This document shows, in pieces, positions 22,701 through 34,100 of a stretch of DNA of 64,000 bases. The notes beneath the pieces are model-generated. The model ran no database searches. It was not told the origin of the DNA and saw only the letters and a program-made list of their open reading frames with translations. The stretch covers positions 2,692,001 through 2,756,000 of the forward strand of contig CP114118.1 in NCBI GenBank assembly GCA_029959195.1, written 5' to 3'. Source of the DNA: Dictyophora rubrovolvata (taxonomy: Eukaryota > Basidiomycota > Agaricomycetes > Phallales > Phallaceae). Made by a program: the position numbers and the translations under genes. Numbering within the stretch: position 1 is the stretch's first letter; every line of letters starts with the position of its first letter.

Positions 22701-25700
22701 TTAGCGGGAAAGGAGGCAACTGGCATTGAAGGTACAGACTTGGTTGGTAGTATCCGAGATTTGTTGATTCGCCGGACGCGATTTCTCTGTTGGTTGTAGA
22801 TCTTGGGGTAACCGACTGATTTGTTGGACTGGGGTATCGGTGAGCTTTTCAACGGACAGCGATTTCTCCACTCGGACTGGGGTGTCGGGCTCTTCAACGG
22901 ACAGTGATTTCTCCAATCGGACTGGGGTATCGGTGAGCTCTTCAACGGACAGTGATTTCTTCAATCTGACTGGGGTGTCGGGCTCTTCAGTGGACAGTGA
23001 TTTCTCCAGGGGCTCGGGATTTGCGATGAGAACCAGATCATGCGACCGATGGTGTGAATTGTCACATTGCTCCTTAATGTCTTCTATAATATTTTTTACA
23101 CTGTATAACTCCCGCGGACTTTCAAGTTTTGAATTACATGCTTGGCACACAAATAGACCTGGGTACATGAGCATGCGGGCTAAACGTTTTTGATTCAAAA
23201 CACGTCACCTTCGCATACGCAACAGCTCCAGTAAGGTCTTTCTTCGACTAATCTCTCACATACGTTACATAATATTTCTGAAGATTCTTGAATTTGATTG
23301 TGTGCATCAAGAGTAGTTTCAGCGGCTCTTCTCGCACGATATTGATCGCGCAGTGTAAAAGGTCGACGGATTTGAAGTAACGTATGAGAAGAATCGTGAA
23401 TCAATTCCTGTTCATCGCTATTTCGGGAAGTGGTGAATGGCTTGTCAATGCAGTCCCCGCAGATATCCACAGTTTCATAATAATATTGCCCCGCCGAACA
23501 TGTAAGACACATGTATCGAGTCGCTGAAATGTCGGTTTGACAACAATCACAAACAGCACTGAAGAAATAATGAAGCTCGATTGAAACTGGTATCAATGGA
23601 ATCACACAAACCAATGCTGAACTGCTCTCGAGCTAAAACGTTGAGCTAGATGGTGATACAAACGGTACTCCACAGCGGAAAGCTGTTCCCGTAGCACGTA
23701 AAATTCTTCACAACTTGATTCGTTCTCGAAGTTTTGGTTTTGAATTTCGATCCACAATGAAATGAACCTGTGTCTGGTATCTCGACGTCTTTCGAGGTTA
23801 GACCACGTAAAGACACGCTTAGAGACCGAGTCTATGACGGCATTCAGCGCAAATTTCCAATAGGCTCGTGGTTTGTTTTCTTTGAATTCTTCATCTGACG
23901 GACGAAAGCGGGTGTAGTCGACTACCTTTTTGTCCATCATAAACCCCCCTAGGAAACCGTCCATTTCGATTTCGGAATTCTCCTCGTCTTCATCATTGCT
24001 GCTACTGTTAGCCTGAACATCTTCTGTTGAAGCTAACAGTGGATCACCCCAATTTCCGTCCATAGTGTCGAATGAGTCGTCTATTTTACCGGTATAGAAC
24101 CAACCTGCCTTTGATGCGTGATTCCGTCTGAATCCTGAGTCATATTTCGTCCAGAACGAAATTCTGCGTCCGTTCCACTTTCCTGTGATCGTAAAAGCAG
24201 AAAGCGAGTCGCTGCCTGTGCCAATGAAAGTGTTATCTTTGTTGATATAATCAATACGAAACTCCACAATGCCAAAACCATCATCTGTAGGGGATCCGAA
24301 ATCAAAAAAATAGTAACCACGCCATACGCCAATTAAACCTAGAGACTGTTCGATGGTGATTGAGGTTTCCAATTCCGCAGATGCCTTCAGCGAAGATTCC
24401 ATATCGATGACGAGTTTATTATTGACATCTTTCTCCACATCCATTATCAAGGTATTCTCTTCACCGTTCAAGTTACTAATCGGAGCGTCATAAAAGCCGT
24501 CAGCCATGTTGTAATAACGATGGAATTCGCCCTTTGAACTTTCGATAGTAACGAAATAGTACTGGATGGTATGCGTTGACACATCGGAACGAATAAGAAA
24601 CACTAATACACATACCATTGCATAACAGTGCCTTCGTAATTCCTCATTTGATTCCAATTTCCTTGATTTAAATGCTCCTACTCATGTTGTTATTTGATTG
24701 AAAAATATGATACAAAAGTGTTTCACTTTTAAGAACTTCGCCATGATCGCAAATGACAGACCATAGAGTTTCTAAAGACGTAAGAGGTTTATTGAAGTGA
24801 GCGTCAGTTAGAATTTTCGTCTTTCCCTCGGTAAGAATGGACCGAATCCGTCGCAATATAAGATATATCAAAGGAAGAGCATACTTCTCTTCATTAATAA
24901 CCATTTTGACAATGAATACAATTTACCTCACCTCTTCTAAACGGCCACCGGGTCCAATGACTAGAGAGAGAGAGTTCGATTCGTCAATGAAATAATTACA
25001 AGATTCCAATTCATTCTTTATGTGCCTTTCTACATTTGCAGCGTATTCTCGAAATTTATCGTGTAGGTACTCCCGAGGGCCTTTTGATGGGAGCATGTGT
25101 ATGCCAGCAATGATCCGGTCAATATCGATATGCATAATATCGGAGTTCACCAGCCTAGAGTAAGCCCCAGCATTTCCGGGAATCAAGGAGGAGTAGATAG
25201 AAGATATGCGATAAAGTTCAATTCGGATACGAGAGGTGTATTGTCGAAGCGTTATTTCTAAGCCTATATAAGTCGAAATATTTAATGATGCTTGAGTCTA
25301 ATAATGGAAGAATTCAACGAACCGGTAGTCCAATACGCTAACCATAACGGAAGGCTGACCGAGAATACGTTAGTGAAGCGGCGAGATATGAGATGTCGTG
25401 AAGCTTCACCTCCAATCAGATGGACGAGCAGACGTGAACTCGTTTAGTTCGTTTATAGTGATAGTACCCGAGCAATCAGAGTCCAAGGCTTCGTGAAGCG
25501 GCCTTAGTTTAAAATTTCTAATACAACCTATCGCCCATTTATCCTCCTTAGTAAGAGCAGGCAGGTCAGGAGGTAGGCCCTGCATTCTCGTGTGTTTTGA
25601 CGGTGTGTCCAAAATAGGTTGGGAAAATGTTGATCCGGGTTCGTTCATGCGAGAAAGTTGCCTGGTGTAAAAGTCACGAATTGCAAGAATTACGTCGTGA

Positions 25701-25980
25701 GTTTTTGCACTCCCTTTCCAACCCTACGAAACGTTTTGTGGCTGGTTAGAAATATTTGATTTATGGACAGTCGCTCTCCTTAACAAACCATTTGTTCCCA
25801 CATAATGTGCATTGCCTACGAACGATGAAATCCTTCTATTTCATAAACACAGAGAACAGTAGTCACCTTGTCCATTATATTGTTTGGACGAGATCCGAGT
25901 CGGACAAGGGGACCGATTTCGTATTCAACATCATTCTTGGCAGAGGCCAAAGCCATCTCTGTAGAGTCGAGATAGGGCAT
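22701..25980 (-). CDS. EF-hand and double ZZ-type zinc finger protein, copy A
   Basis: A large intracellular protein of an Agaricomycete family of unknown function. I read about ten exons. From the start at 25980: a short leader, AMHIMWEQM, then GWKGSAKTHDVILAIRDFYT. An EF-hand follows with loop DSDCSGTITINE (Ca-ligand positions mostly kept), then WSLPLWLAYW. A helical region (EYLHDKFREYAANVERHIKN, KYALPLIYLILRRI) leads to a beta-rich central domain (GVWRGYYFF, FRIDYINKDNTFIGTGSDS, GKWNGRRISFWTKYDS). Then come ZZ finger 1 (CDCCQTDISATRYMCLTCSAG, CGDCID, HDSSHTLLQIRR) and ZZ finger 2 (CNVCERLVEERPYWSCCVC, FVCQACN, HHRSHDLVLI). The tail holds four 15/16-residue repeats. A calcium-responsive scaffold role is only suggested by the domains. 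Confidence 0.75.
22826..23010 (-). repeat. Coding tandem repeat of alternating 45 and 48 nt units
   Basis: Four in-frame units encode KSLSTEEPDTPVRLK, KSLSVEELTDTPVRLE, KSLSVEEPDTPVRVE and KSLSVEKLTDTPVQQ. Units of 15 and 16 residues alternate, suggesting that a pair was duplicated together. Copy B (near 35840-35880) has a single unit. Confidence 0.9.
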
Positions 25981-26280
25981 CGCCGATTTGAGTTCAAAAC
26001 TGTGATTTCAGAATGTTCAGATAAACTAGATAATAGAGGTAGAACGCTGGCATCAAATATCCGTGGTATCTTATATATTAGCGACGCTAGGGCTTCGGGA
26101 AGTTCGTGGCACCTTGTGCCAAACGTTAACCTTATTAATCACTAGCACAGCTTGAACGACTAAAAATAATCATAAACAAGTACACGCCCAGCGAGTATTA
26201 GCGCTATCAACTGAGAAAGGATTATATATCAAACCGGCACCAATTTTGGTACCTAGCAGTAGTCGCCGGGCTTACTGTAC

Positions 26281-26817
26281 TAATTATATGAGGATCTGCC
26301 ATATTCTCACAGGACTTATTTCTCAGGCCTCAGGCCTCAAATCTTGAGGTTTCATCTTCTCAATCGCTTGCCAACTCGGTTCTTCTTTTTTCCAGGCCAT
26401 CTTTCGTAGAATTCCTGTCAAAATTAAAGCTAAATAAATCCACTTCATGCTGAATCTTGCTACGGGCTATACTGAAAAAGTTCAAAGGTTGTGTGACAAT
26501 TGGTTCAAACAAAACAAGACTGACGATTATTACTCCAACATTCTAGTAGCATGACTCGGTTACTAACAATTCAATGACGACGCAATTATGAATATTCTGG
26601 TGATTGTGACAGGTACAAATGTTGAACGAAACACTGAGGAACTTCGGTCAAAAGACGTCGATTAAGAGTAGGTAGACATACCTGTCAACCTGAGCTCGAT
26701 TCCCCAAAGGTGTGGCCCAACAGATAACGGCGCGATCACAATGTTGCGCTGTTTTTCCACTATGTACCTACTGATGGCCTAAGTGCTTAGGTCTGAGCTC
26801 TCCTACCTAATCTTGTA
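26281..26817. other. Intergenic, no gene supported
   Basis: Non-coding DNA between the duplicated block and the DUF952 fragment. Only short open frames are present, and a small palindromic caggcctcaggcctc element lies near 26328. Confidence 0.35.
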
Positions 26818-26900
26818 ATGTCATCCTCTTCTCCAAACTCTAACCCAACGTATATTAGCTCTACAAAATCGTCGACGGGTCTGCGGAGTTCACCCTACTT
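26818..26900 (+). pseudogene. 5' fragment of a third DUF952 gene
   Basis: The DNA encodes the start of the DUF952 domain in two frames. From ATG 26818, MSSSSPNSNPTYI resembles the start of the gene at 28762 (MSSSNKPTYIYKIWDGS). Then LYKIVDGSAEFT, from about 26860, matches the gene at 18374 (LYKIVDGSVEIP) but in another frame. Homology stops near 26900 and the rest of the domain is absent. It is a truncated, frameshifted copy of a host gene. Confidence 0.75.
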
Positions 26901-27589
26901 CCTATTATTATAATTATATTCATTTGGGGCTGCCTTTTCACTAAAATCGCCTTTTCTATTAATATGAACACGTGCGTGTGGTAAATCGAATTCTGCACTT
27001 ACAATTGCGAGAACCACCCATGCAAAATTCAACAACGACCGAATTTATCGAATAATTTTCATGATAAATGTCTTCGACTTTGAGTGAGAATTTCAGATTC
27101 TTAAGTGCATATATCGACCAGTTGACGATAAACAAAAAATGAGATGGTTTTCACATGGGATTATGATACCTCCGTATAAATCCAAGTTTGGGATTTTGAC
27201 TTTGACAGATATTGAATATTGAGCACATGAATCAACTACCGATATTTTAACTCCACTCAAACTACTCAAGTCTGATTTCCCGGTCATCCAGTCGCAACTA
27301 GAATAAATAGAGACCGAGTCACTCTCTTTTTACGTGCTCCCCCGTCTCTTTCAGTTTCAAGACTCTCATCTCAAAAAGGATTATTGAGAGATCACCACTC
27401 GTGCTAAAACTGTGCGGTGACTTGCAGAGAATCAATTAATCAGGGGCTCTGTCTCATTGGTCGTTAAACCGATACTATGGTGTACTGAATGGCTCAGGTG
27501 ATATACTACCAGACTCCACGCTATCTACGCTCGTAAAATCTCTTCTTCTATTGGGAGCCGCATATTTCCTCTTTGTATGTGTTTTGGCC

Positions 27590-28290
27590 TGAGGCCGAAC
27601 TTGAAGGTCGAGGACCGAGACGTATCAGCAAACTTGGTGCCATACATCGAGATGATTCCGGCATAACTTCAATCTGGGCATACCATGATCCGCGGCAACC
27701 TCGTTATGCGAGCATACACCAGTGAATCTCGCAGAGTCGCAGCTTAGTTATGTCAAGGTGTCGACGTTGACGTTGGTGAAACGCAAGGGTATTTCTTCTT
27801 ATCCCTGAATCCAGTCACTGTACAAACATTATGACAGACAGTGAGTTCTCAACGGAAACAATCCGAAGCCGTAATGCTATATATCGACAAGTTTTTGGTT
27901 GATAGAAATATTTCATCATTGTTGTCAACTGATTCTCGACGCAAATTCCCGTGCTCATTCACACTTTCGCTATTTTCGGAAGGAATGCCACCTATCAGTG
28001 CCTATCACACTGGAACATCTTCGATGGAAATACATGCTAATCTCATGTACAGGATGCCAATTTCTGGGCCTGCTAAAAATTTCGGTGTCCCTCTTTAGAC
28101 AACATCTTACAACTTCAATTTGATCCTCCCCGTCGGGGAAAAAGTCGGCATGTCAATCGCATACATTGTCGTATCAGTCATTTTGCTGGCCGTTCAATCC
28201 ATTCTTGCTCCATTGGTCGTCAAAAAATTGGGCCTCGCGCCTACCCCAATACCAATACAGGTGGTGTCTCCTTTATCGTCTCCTTTATAG
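27590..28290 (+). pseudogene. Decayed member of an unidentified multicopy membrane-protein family
   Basis: The 3' part has a clear coding look: after a gtccctctttag acceptor (ending 28098) comes SYNFNLILPVGEKVGMSIAY and then VVSVILLAVQSILAPLVVKK, a membrane helix. The same exon type occurs on the minus strand at 58600 (FPLGDKIGIAISYVVVSVIL). The 5' part (27590-28060) recurs inverted at 62195-62650. Here the donor that should pair with the acceptor reads CAGgatgcc rather than GT, and several frames are needed, so this copy looks dead. I do not recognise the family. Confidence 0.55.
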
Positions 28291-28761
28291 ATAGGCGCGC
28301 CAATATTTAAATTGCGCGACTAACTTGTACTCGATCAATACTCGGATCTCAGATCTCAGTCTCTCTTCAACGTTACATAAAATCCTCCAAATCTTTATCA
28401 TTCGACTTGCGGATGAGCGTATTATTATTATTTACGTTTATCGGCTAAGCTCTCCTATTGATTGAATATTTGTAGTTTTATCATGATGTATCTTTCTTCC
28501 TTCTCAATCTTGTTATAAACCTTGCTTGTATTTACTGGTCGTCTGAGTTGATTAAGTCTTAGAATTGTGGTAGATCGTAACCCTAATACTCTAGGTCTCC
28601 ACTTACAATTGTTCGTCCCAAACCCCACAATCAATACTTCGGATCCGTTATCTCCTGCGACATCTCCGCGGTGTTACCTATTAGTACTAGCATCTCGCCC
28701 GGACTATTATAGGACACCGTGACAGCCTCAGTTACAACTTGTCTTCATACGACCCACCACA
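28291..28761. other. Intergenic, with a dispersed 3'-UTR-like repeat
   Basis: Positions about 28486-28620 (ttccttctcaatcttg, gtcgtctgagttgatt) recur at 61805-61940 in the same orientation. No other gene is supported. The DUF952 promoter should lie at the right end. Confidence 0.5.
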
Positions 28762-29181
28762 ATGTCCTCTTCCAACAAGCCCACCTATATCTACAAAATC
28801 TGGGACGGGTCCGCAAACATACCTCTATCAATCACATCTCTCCCCGAATCCCTCAATCTCCCAGACCTCGATCAAAAATCAGGTTTCATCTATCTCTCCA
28901 CCGCACCTCAAGTTCCAAACACCTTGAAACACTTTTTCAAACACCACGAAAAAGTGTATTTAATTCGGATTTGTTTTACGCGTGTGGAGAGTGATATTAA
29001 ATGGGAAGATCCCGAAGCGAAAGTTTGTGGGGATAGAGATGGGGAGGGGATGTTTCCGCATCTTTATAATGGGCTTCGTTTGGGGAGGAATGAGATTGAT
29101 AGTATACGGGTGTTTGAGAAGGAGAAGGATCAGACTTGGGATGAAGCGTTGGAGAGTGCTAAAGATTGGATGGTGTATTGA
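28762..29181 (+). CDS. DUF952 family protein (second intact copy)
   Basis: An intronless 139-residue frame covering one DUF952 domain: PTYIYKIWDGSANIPLSITS, DLDQKSGFIYLSTAPQVPNT, KVYLIRICFTRVESDIKWED, MFPHLYNGLRLGRNEIDSIR and the tail DEALESAKDWMVY. Compared with the gene at 18374 it lacks the basic N-terminal extension, so it should be cytosolic. It has a small insert (KVCGDRDGEG) before the FPHLYNGLRLG motif. GC content changes within the gene: the 5' half is C-rich in wobble positions and the 3' half G/A-rich, as in the paralog. Function is unknown. The stop is 23 bp from the stop of the next gene on the other strand. Confidence 0.86.
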   Translation: MSSSNKPTYIYKIWDGSANIPLSITSLPESLNLPDLDQKSGFIYLSTAPQVPNTLKHFFKHHEKVYLIRICFTRVESDIKWEDPEAKVCGDRDGEGMFPHLYNGLRLGRNEIDSIRVFEKEKDQTWDEALESAKDWMVY

Positions 29182-29204
29182 TCTGATTTGTAAGTTATAA
29201 AGAT

Positions 29205-30263
29205 CTACAGATTCACGCGTGCTTTGATAGGCTGTAATCCGAAAGTATACCAGAATTCCCTGCTATCAAGTGCTCTTCCCAAAGTCTCTGGAGAGCGTGG
29301 TAAAGCTCGAATACCATTTTCATCCATCAACTCGCCAACCCACTTTTCCATAATTAGAAAACTCCCAAAAACATCGACGTATAACAAATAATTTACCTGT
29401 GCTTGTGGACCTTTTATTTCTTTTGAAGCTGCACCTCCGTTTCCCCATGCACTAGCCAAATCCCACCAATCGTATCTAGTAATATTGATGAGTATCTTAA
29501 AGACACGGATACACATATATCATACATACACTCTTTGGTCAGTAAGAAGCCACCGCGAACCTGCTGCTTTATCGAATTGCTGATGCACGGCAACAATGGA
29601 ACGCGCAACATCGGCTCCGTGTATCAAATGAATACTGGTCTGTAAACAAGCTCACCGAGGCTGACGACTCTCAGAGTAGACATTTATTTCTAACCTTACT
29701 CGCTAAAGCTTCTTTGGTTGGAGCAATCCTAGCAACCCAATTTCTCGGATCCCGTTCTCCTCCCCAAAGACCACTGAGATTCAAAACAGTCGTGCGTATA
29801 TTATGTCGAGATAGGGATAACAACTCGTCTTCGGCAATAGCCCTCGGATCTGATTTATTATACGCCGAATGACGATGAGACCATCCTAATTCCTTTCATA
29901 ATACATGCTCTTAAGTTGCATAGACACTCGGAATGAACTCGTTTAATAGCGTACGGAATAAATCCCAGATGACCCAAGTTGAATGAAACTAGTCGGATTT
30001 GAATGGGTCAACAAATAAAGTTCGACAAGCCGTTTTGATCCTCCCAAGTTTTTGATTGGGAAAGTTATCAAAATTGTTTTAGCGGTAGGGAGAACTTGAA
30101 AGGGGCGTGTATCGTCTGATTCGGGGTTGAACTCGAATTTGAGGGTCGAGTCGCGTCCTGATCTGGTTGTGCTGGCGTAGCTGATTCGCTGAGATTGCAA
30201 TAGGGGAATAAGATAGTCTGAGGTCCACCCTGCTCCTAAGATCAGAAAGTCTACTGCAGACAT
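29205..30263 (-). CDS. NAD(P)-binding Rossmann-fold protein, fungal oxidoreductase-like
   Basis: The start gives MSAVDFLILGAGWTSDYLIP, a Rossmann beta-alpha-beta with GxGxxx for NAD(P). ILITFPIKNLGGSKRL and SFIQLGSSGI follow. Later exons add HRHSAYNKSDPRAIAEDELL, TTVLNLSGLWGGERDPRNWV, TSIHLIHGADVARSIVAV and SRWLLTDQRVYD. The last part includes YDWWDLASAWG, WVGELMDENGIRALPRSPET and LGRALDSREFWYTFG. The order matches a conserved but uncharacterised fungal family related to extended SDR/epimerase-like proteins (YeeZ-like). About five introns are needed; one clear one is gttaga...tttacag near 29645-29700. The substrate is unknown. Confidence 0.78.
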
Positions 30264-30384
30264 TACTTAGGAGTTAGGAGGGAGCTAGAGGACAGGCGTT
30301 ACGCGTTACGCGTTACATTTACATGTGACGATCCGTGTCGCCTTTTTTTTACGACCGCCTAATTTCCCCTCACACACTACATCC

Positions 30385-32158
30385 ATGGACAACATCCACA
30401 CTCCACAGGACAATGTCGAGATACCAGCAGATGACGCGGTTGTTGTTGATACTCCAGCTCTGGATGAGAATGGATTGCAAGTTCAGGAACAAGCTATGAC
30501 TGATTCTGTGCCGAGTTCTGATTTTGAGAGTCTGATGAGGGAATATCACGAGGGAGAAGAAGAGGACAAGGAAGAGCTGATGCGTGTGGATGCGCCACAA
30601 GGACAGTCTGAAGAAGAGGGGCGGAAACAGGAGGATGCTGAGCCGCGGGACGACGAGGACGATGATGAGGAAGAAGAGTATAGCGATGACGACGACGACG
30701 ACGAACTACAGCCACCATACGGACCAGTCATTCTCCCCATGCCAGACCTCTCCGGATTCACCATCACTCTTCCAGGCCAAGATGCACCACCACCATCGCC
30801 GCCACCATCACCACCACCACCACCCGCACCTCTCGCACCTCTCCCCGACATCCTCCATGTCCCAGATCTCCTCAAACCACACGAGCTAGACGACCCAAGT
30901 CCGAGTCTCCAAGGTCTACAAGTATGTCATCTAGGCCGTGAAACGAACCTCGCCGGCGAAATGCAAGCCATGTATCTCCGTCTTCCACCCGGAACTCGCA
31001 TGTCTCGTAAGTCACAACTGAACTTAAAAAAAGAAGTTGCGATGATTGTTGAAATTGCACACAGGCCCGGTTGCAAATCGTCTAGGCGACGTTATAGTAT
31101 ACTGCATCTCAGGATCAGGTCTAGTCTGGCAAAACGGCTGGACATTCCCATTCGCAACTACCGACACGGTAGGATGGAAAGCCGGGACAGGCATACCACA
31201 CACAATAATAAACGACTCAAATGCAACAGACGGCGCCGGTGCGGGACAAGATCTCACTCTTCTCATCGCATACGAAGACAAACCAAACGAATCTTATTAC
31301 TACCCTTTCCCCATCGACAAAGAATTCGCCATTGCATCTGGGAAATCAATTTGGTCTGATTCTCCACGACACGGTGACTTGGGCTCCCACCCTGGTGTTC
31401 CCACTATAGGTCCTGAACGAGCCAATGCGACAATCCCATCTTGTCAAGTTGGATATCGTCCCAGTAATATGATCAACACTATTTCGGAGCTTGATGCTAT
31501 CGGTGAAGGCGAGTTGTTTGCCAACGCTACCAGTTTATCCCAGGAGACGGGTCTTAGCGGTCGCTTTGGATCTAACTTTGAAGTACCCCCACCAGGTGCT
31601 CGTTCCTCAGGTATAATATACCCAAAATCTATCCTTAGCTTAATGTCTAACTGATTTTTCTTTTATTTCATTTTTTACAAGAACCCCACGCACACAGCTT
31701 AGAAGACGAATTAGTCTACATTGTAAGCGGAACAGGCGTCGTATGGCTGAACGGCAACATATCCCCCGTCCGCGAAGGAGATGTGGTCGGGTTTCCCGCT
31801 GGAACAGGCATAGCGCATACCTTCATAAACGACTCTAATGCAGACGGACACGAAGGCGAGCCGCTCATGTTGTGGATTCTTGGCCAGAATCGTGTTCGGG
31901 AAGGTGATCTTGTTTATTATCCGCTCAGGGTACGTGAGGCGGCCAGTATTAATTCTAAGCGGTGGTGGTCTAGTAAGTGCTTATTTTTTTTTGAGTTTCT
32001 AGTTGGTTTTGATTAAAGTTTTTGTTTTTGTGTTTTTAGATCCGCCGATATATGAACTTGGTGAGAAATTTATATTGTTTGTTTAAAAGTTTTGTTTTTC
32101 TTAGTCGTGATTTTCAGGTCCACATGATGGACATGCGAAACGACCGTTACGATTTTAA
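30385..32158 (+). CDS. Bicupin protein with acidic, proline-rich N-terminus
   Basis: Residues 1-about 115 are strongly acidic (runs such as DDEDDDEEEEYSDDDDDD). A Pro run (PPPSPPPSPPPPPAPLAPLP) and two cupin domains follow. Cupin 1 (GDVIVYCISGSGLVWQNGWT, GWKAGTGIPHTIINDSN) lacks the first HxH metal motif: the expected position reads PVANRLGD. Cupin 2 keeps it (EPHAHSLEDELVYIVSGTG, GDVVGFPAGTGIAHTFINDS), with His-x-His, Glu and a later His that can bind a metal. Exons join through gtaagt...cacag at about 31005-31064 and others. The last exon, after a gtgaga...ttcag intron, ends GPHDGHAKRPLRF at 32158. An enzymatic role is likely only for cupin 2. The substrate is unknown. Confidence 0.82.
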
Positions 32159-32587
32159 TGAATTACATATACCCATACGAACGATATATATCCTAGTACA
32201 CATTTTCCCTTCTAATAAGATATTCTCCAATACCTTTAGGATGATAGCCGAATCGAGTCCTTTGGCGCTTATAGCGCGATTTGCGTCATAACATCGGCGC
32301 CACCCACTCATCACAAGCTTGTCACATTCTTCTGGAACAGTTTTGAATCCACTGCTTTGCACTGTTTTTCTTTGCAAAGGTTTACGCGGGATGTGGATCG
32401 AGACGTATTGGGTGAGCAACGTTGTCCCGTAAAAATCGCGGCATGACGCGATAAGATTCGAGTCTTTCAAAAATGGGTTCTTCCGCATGAGTAATCCGCG
32501 CCGTACGTGCCATAGTATAAAGGAAACTCGGACAGTGACTCAGAAGTTACTTAACCGTCTTCAAACTCGACTCACTATTAATTAAGC

Positions 32588-34100
32588 ATGCGATTGTCCA
32601 CTTCTTCTTATTTGAGGTCTCTTTTCTTGGTTGGCTGTGCGGGAGTCAACACTGCCACCCTTATAATAACCAGACAACAATCCCCAATCAAATCATACCG
32701 CACCTTCTCCACCTCCCGGAGGCAATCTTACAAATCCACCTGACTATCACGTCGCATCAGATTTCGATTTACAGTCAATTGTAAGCAAAACAAAATTCCT
32801 TTTTTTTCTTTTGTTGTTGTTATTATTATTATTAACCATTTTTGCCTTATTTATTAGAATTTGGGTCTGAACCAAGAATACATCGAACTCGACCTTTTTT
32901 ACAATGATCTCGCGCGTTTCTCAGTACAGGAATTCGAGAATGCAGGTTTAACTGCCGACGATAGATATGGCTGATCAAGAACTCGGACATGCTATTACAC
33001 TTTCTAATCTCTTGGGATATAAGTATCCTGGTGACTTCTACAGTTCTTCTTGTGGAAAAAAACCTTATTGTGCTATTTACATGTTAGCAAACGCAACTCA
33101 ACCTTGCAACTACACCTATCCATTTACAAACGTCACAGAATTCATCGACTTTTCACAAGCTGTAAGTCCACACAATCACACATATATATACGCTTTTTTT
33201 TTTTGCTAATACGCCTTGGGTGATGTCAAAAGATAACTGCAATCGGCGAGTCTGGGACTTATGGATTCATCCCACACCTCGACTCCAAAGCCGTCGCTCA
33301 AATAGTGACTCAGACAATCGCAGTAGAAGCGCGTCAACAAATGGCTTTCCGACAATTCGAAGGTATATTTCGTATGTTCTTTGTCTTCCACTCTGTACAT
33401 AATACTCAGACTCATACCCATACGGTATACCCTCCAGCCATGCCGTTTTACAACGTCCCCGGTATAAGTCAATCCATGCAATGGACACTCCTCGCACCAT
33501 ACTTGAACTCATGTCCTCACTCCAATACAAAAATTAAATGGGTCAATTTCCCGGGGTTGAATATTACTGATGCGCCGTCTGGGATTCGACCGTGGCTTGG
33601 TCCTGCTGTTTCGCGTAATCGGACGGCTATTGCTAATCCCGGTCGTGAAGTTCGTTTTCAAGTGTGTAATTTCATTTGTTGTGTTTCGTATGTTGATTGG
33701 AATCACTATTTTCTTTTTTTTTAGTGGGAGGCCCCTGGGAAGCATGTAGGACCGAAGAATTTTAATTACACAACCGCGACGAATGCTAATACGATGCCCC
33801 GAGTAAGTCATTCCATTTTCCACACTAGCATAGCGCACTTGTTTATGTATGCAGTTCGCCGCTTGGATTTCGCAACCCAACGTGACCTACACTCCCCTCC
33901 AAAACATAAGCAACTTCACCGCAACAACTCACCAACCAGACCGGATCGTGGAATACGCAGGGACCAATAATCCAGTTACTAATTAATGGAACGATATTTA
34001 TTATGCTCACGGATGCTGATCCGGTTGTTACGCCGTTTAATGTTAGTAAGTTGGATGGACATGTTGTTGCTGGTCCTGTTGTGTATACTGCTGGTTGAAA
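32588..34100 (+). pseudogene. Rds1-like secreted ferritin-like protein, frameshifted
   Basis: A homolog of fungal stress-response protein Rds1 (ferritin-like fold). A signal peptide (MRLSTSSYLRSLFLVGCAG) is followed by EYIELDLFYNDLARFSVQEF, MADQELGHAITLSNLLG, FTNVTEFIDFSQA, GESGTYGFIPHLDSKAVAQI, EARQQMAFRQFEG, MPFYNVPGISQSMQWTLL, WVNFPGLNITDAPSG, REVRFQWEAPGKHVGPKNF and INGTIFIMLTDADPVVTPFN. Introns are normal. However, the reading frame must change at about 32700 (signal peptide to Pro-rich linker), about 32970 (TADDR to MADQE) and about 33985 (PVTN to NGTIF), and none of these has usable splice sites. This points to a recent pseudogene or to assembly errors. Sequence preservation between the breaks is high. 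Confidence 0.7.

Larger units (their letters stand above)
22450..26280. repeat. Segmental duplication, copy A
   Basis: This block matches 35370-39030 in the same orientation through coding, intronic and flanking DNA. Shared landmarks outside the reading frames include tagacaaactggtatc near 22451 against tagacagactggcatc near 35372, and acacgcccagcgag near 26185 against 38897. Homology fades at about 26280 and 39030. Confidence 0.85.

Noticed and set aside
25756-26145. 129-codon plus-strand frame over the 5' end of copy A
   Set aside because: The minus strand carries the conserved leader exons, and the plus frame is broken in copy B.
28719-29200. Alternative frames overlapping the DUF952 gene
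   Set aside because: Only the 28762-29181 frame carries the DUF952 motifs.
30494-30875. Long minus-strand frames with Ser and Gly runs
   Set aside because: They are antisense shadows of the acidic and proline-rich bicupin exon.
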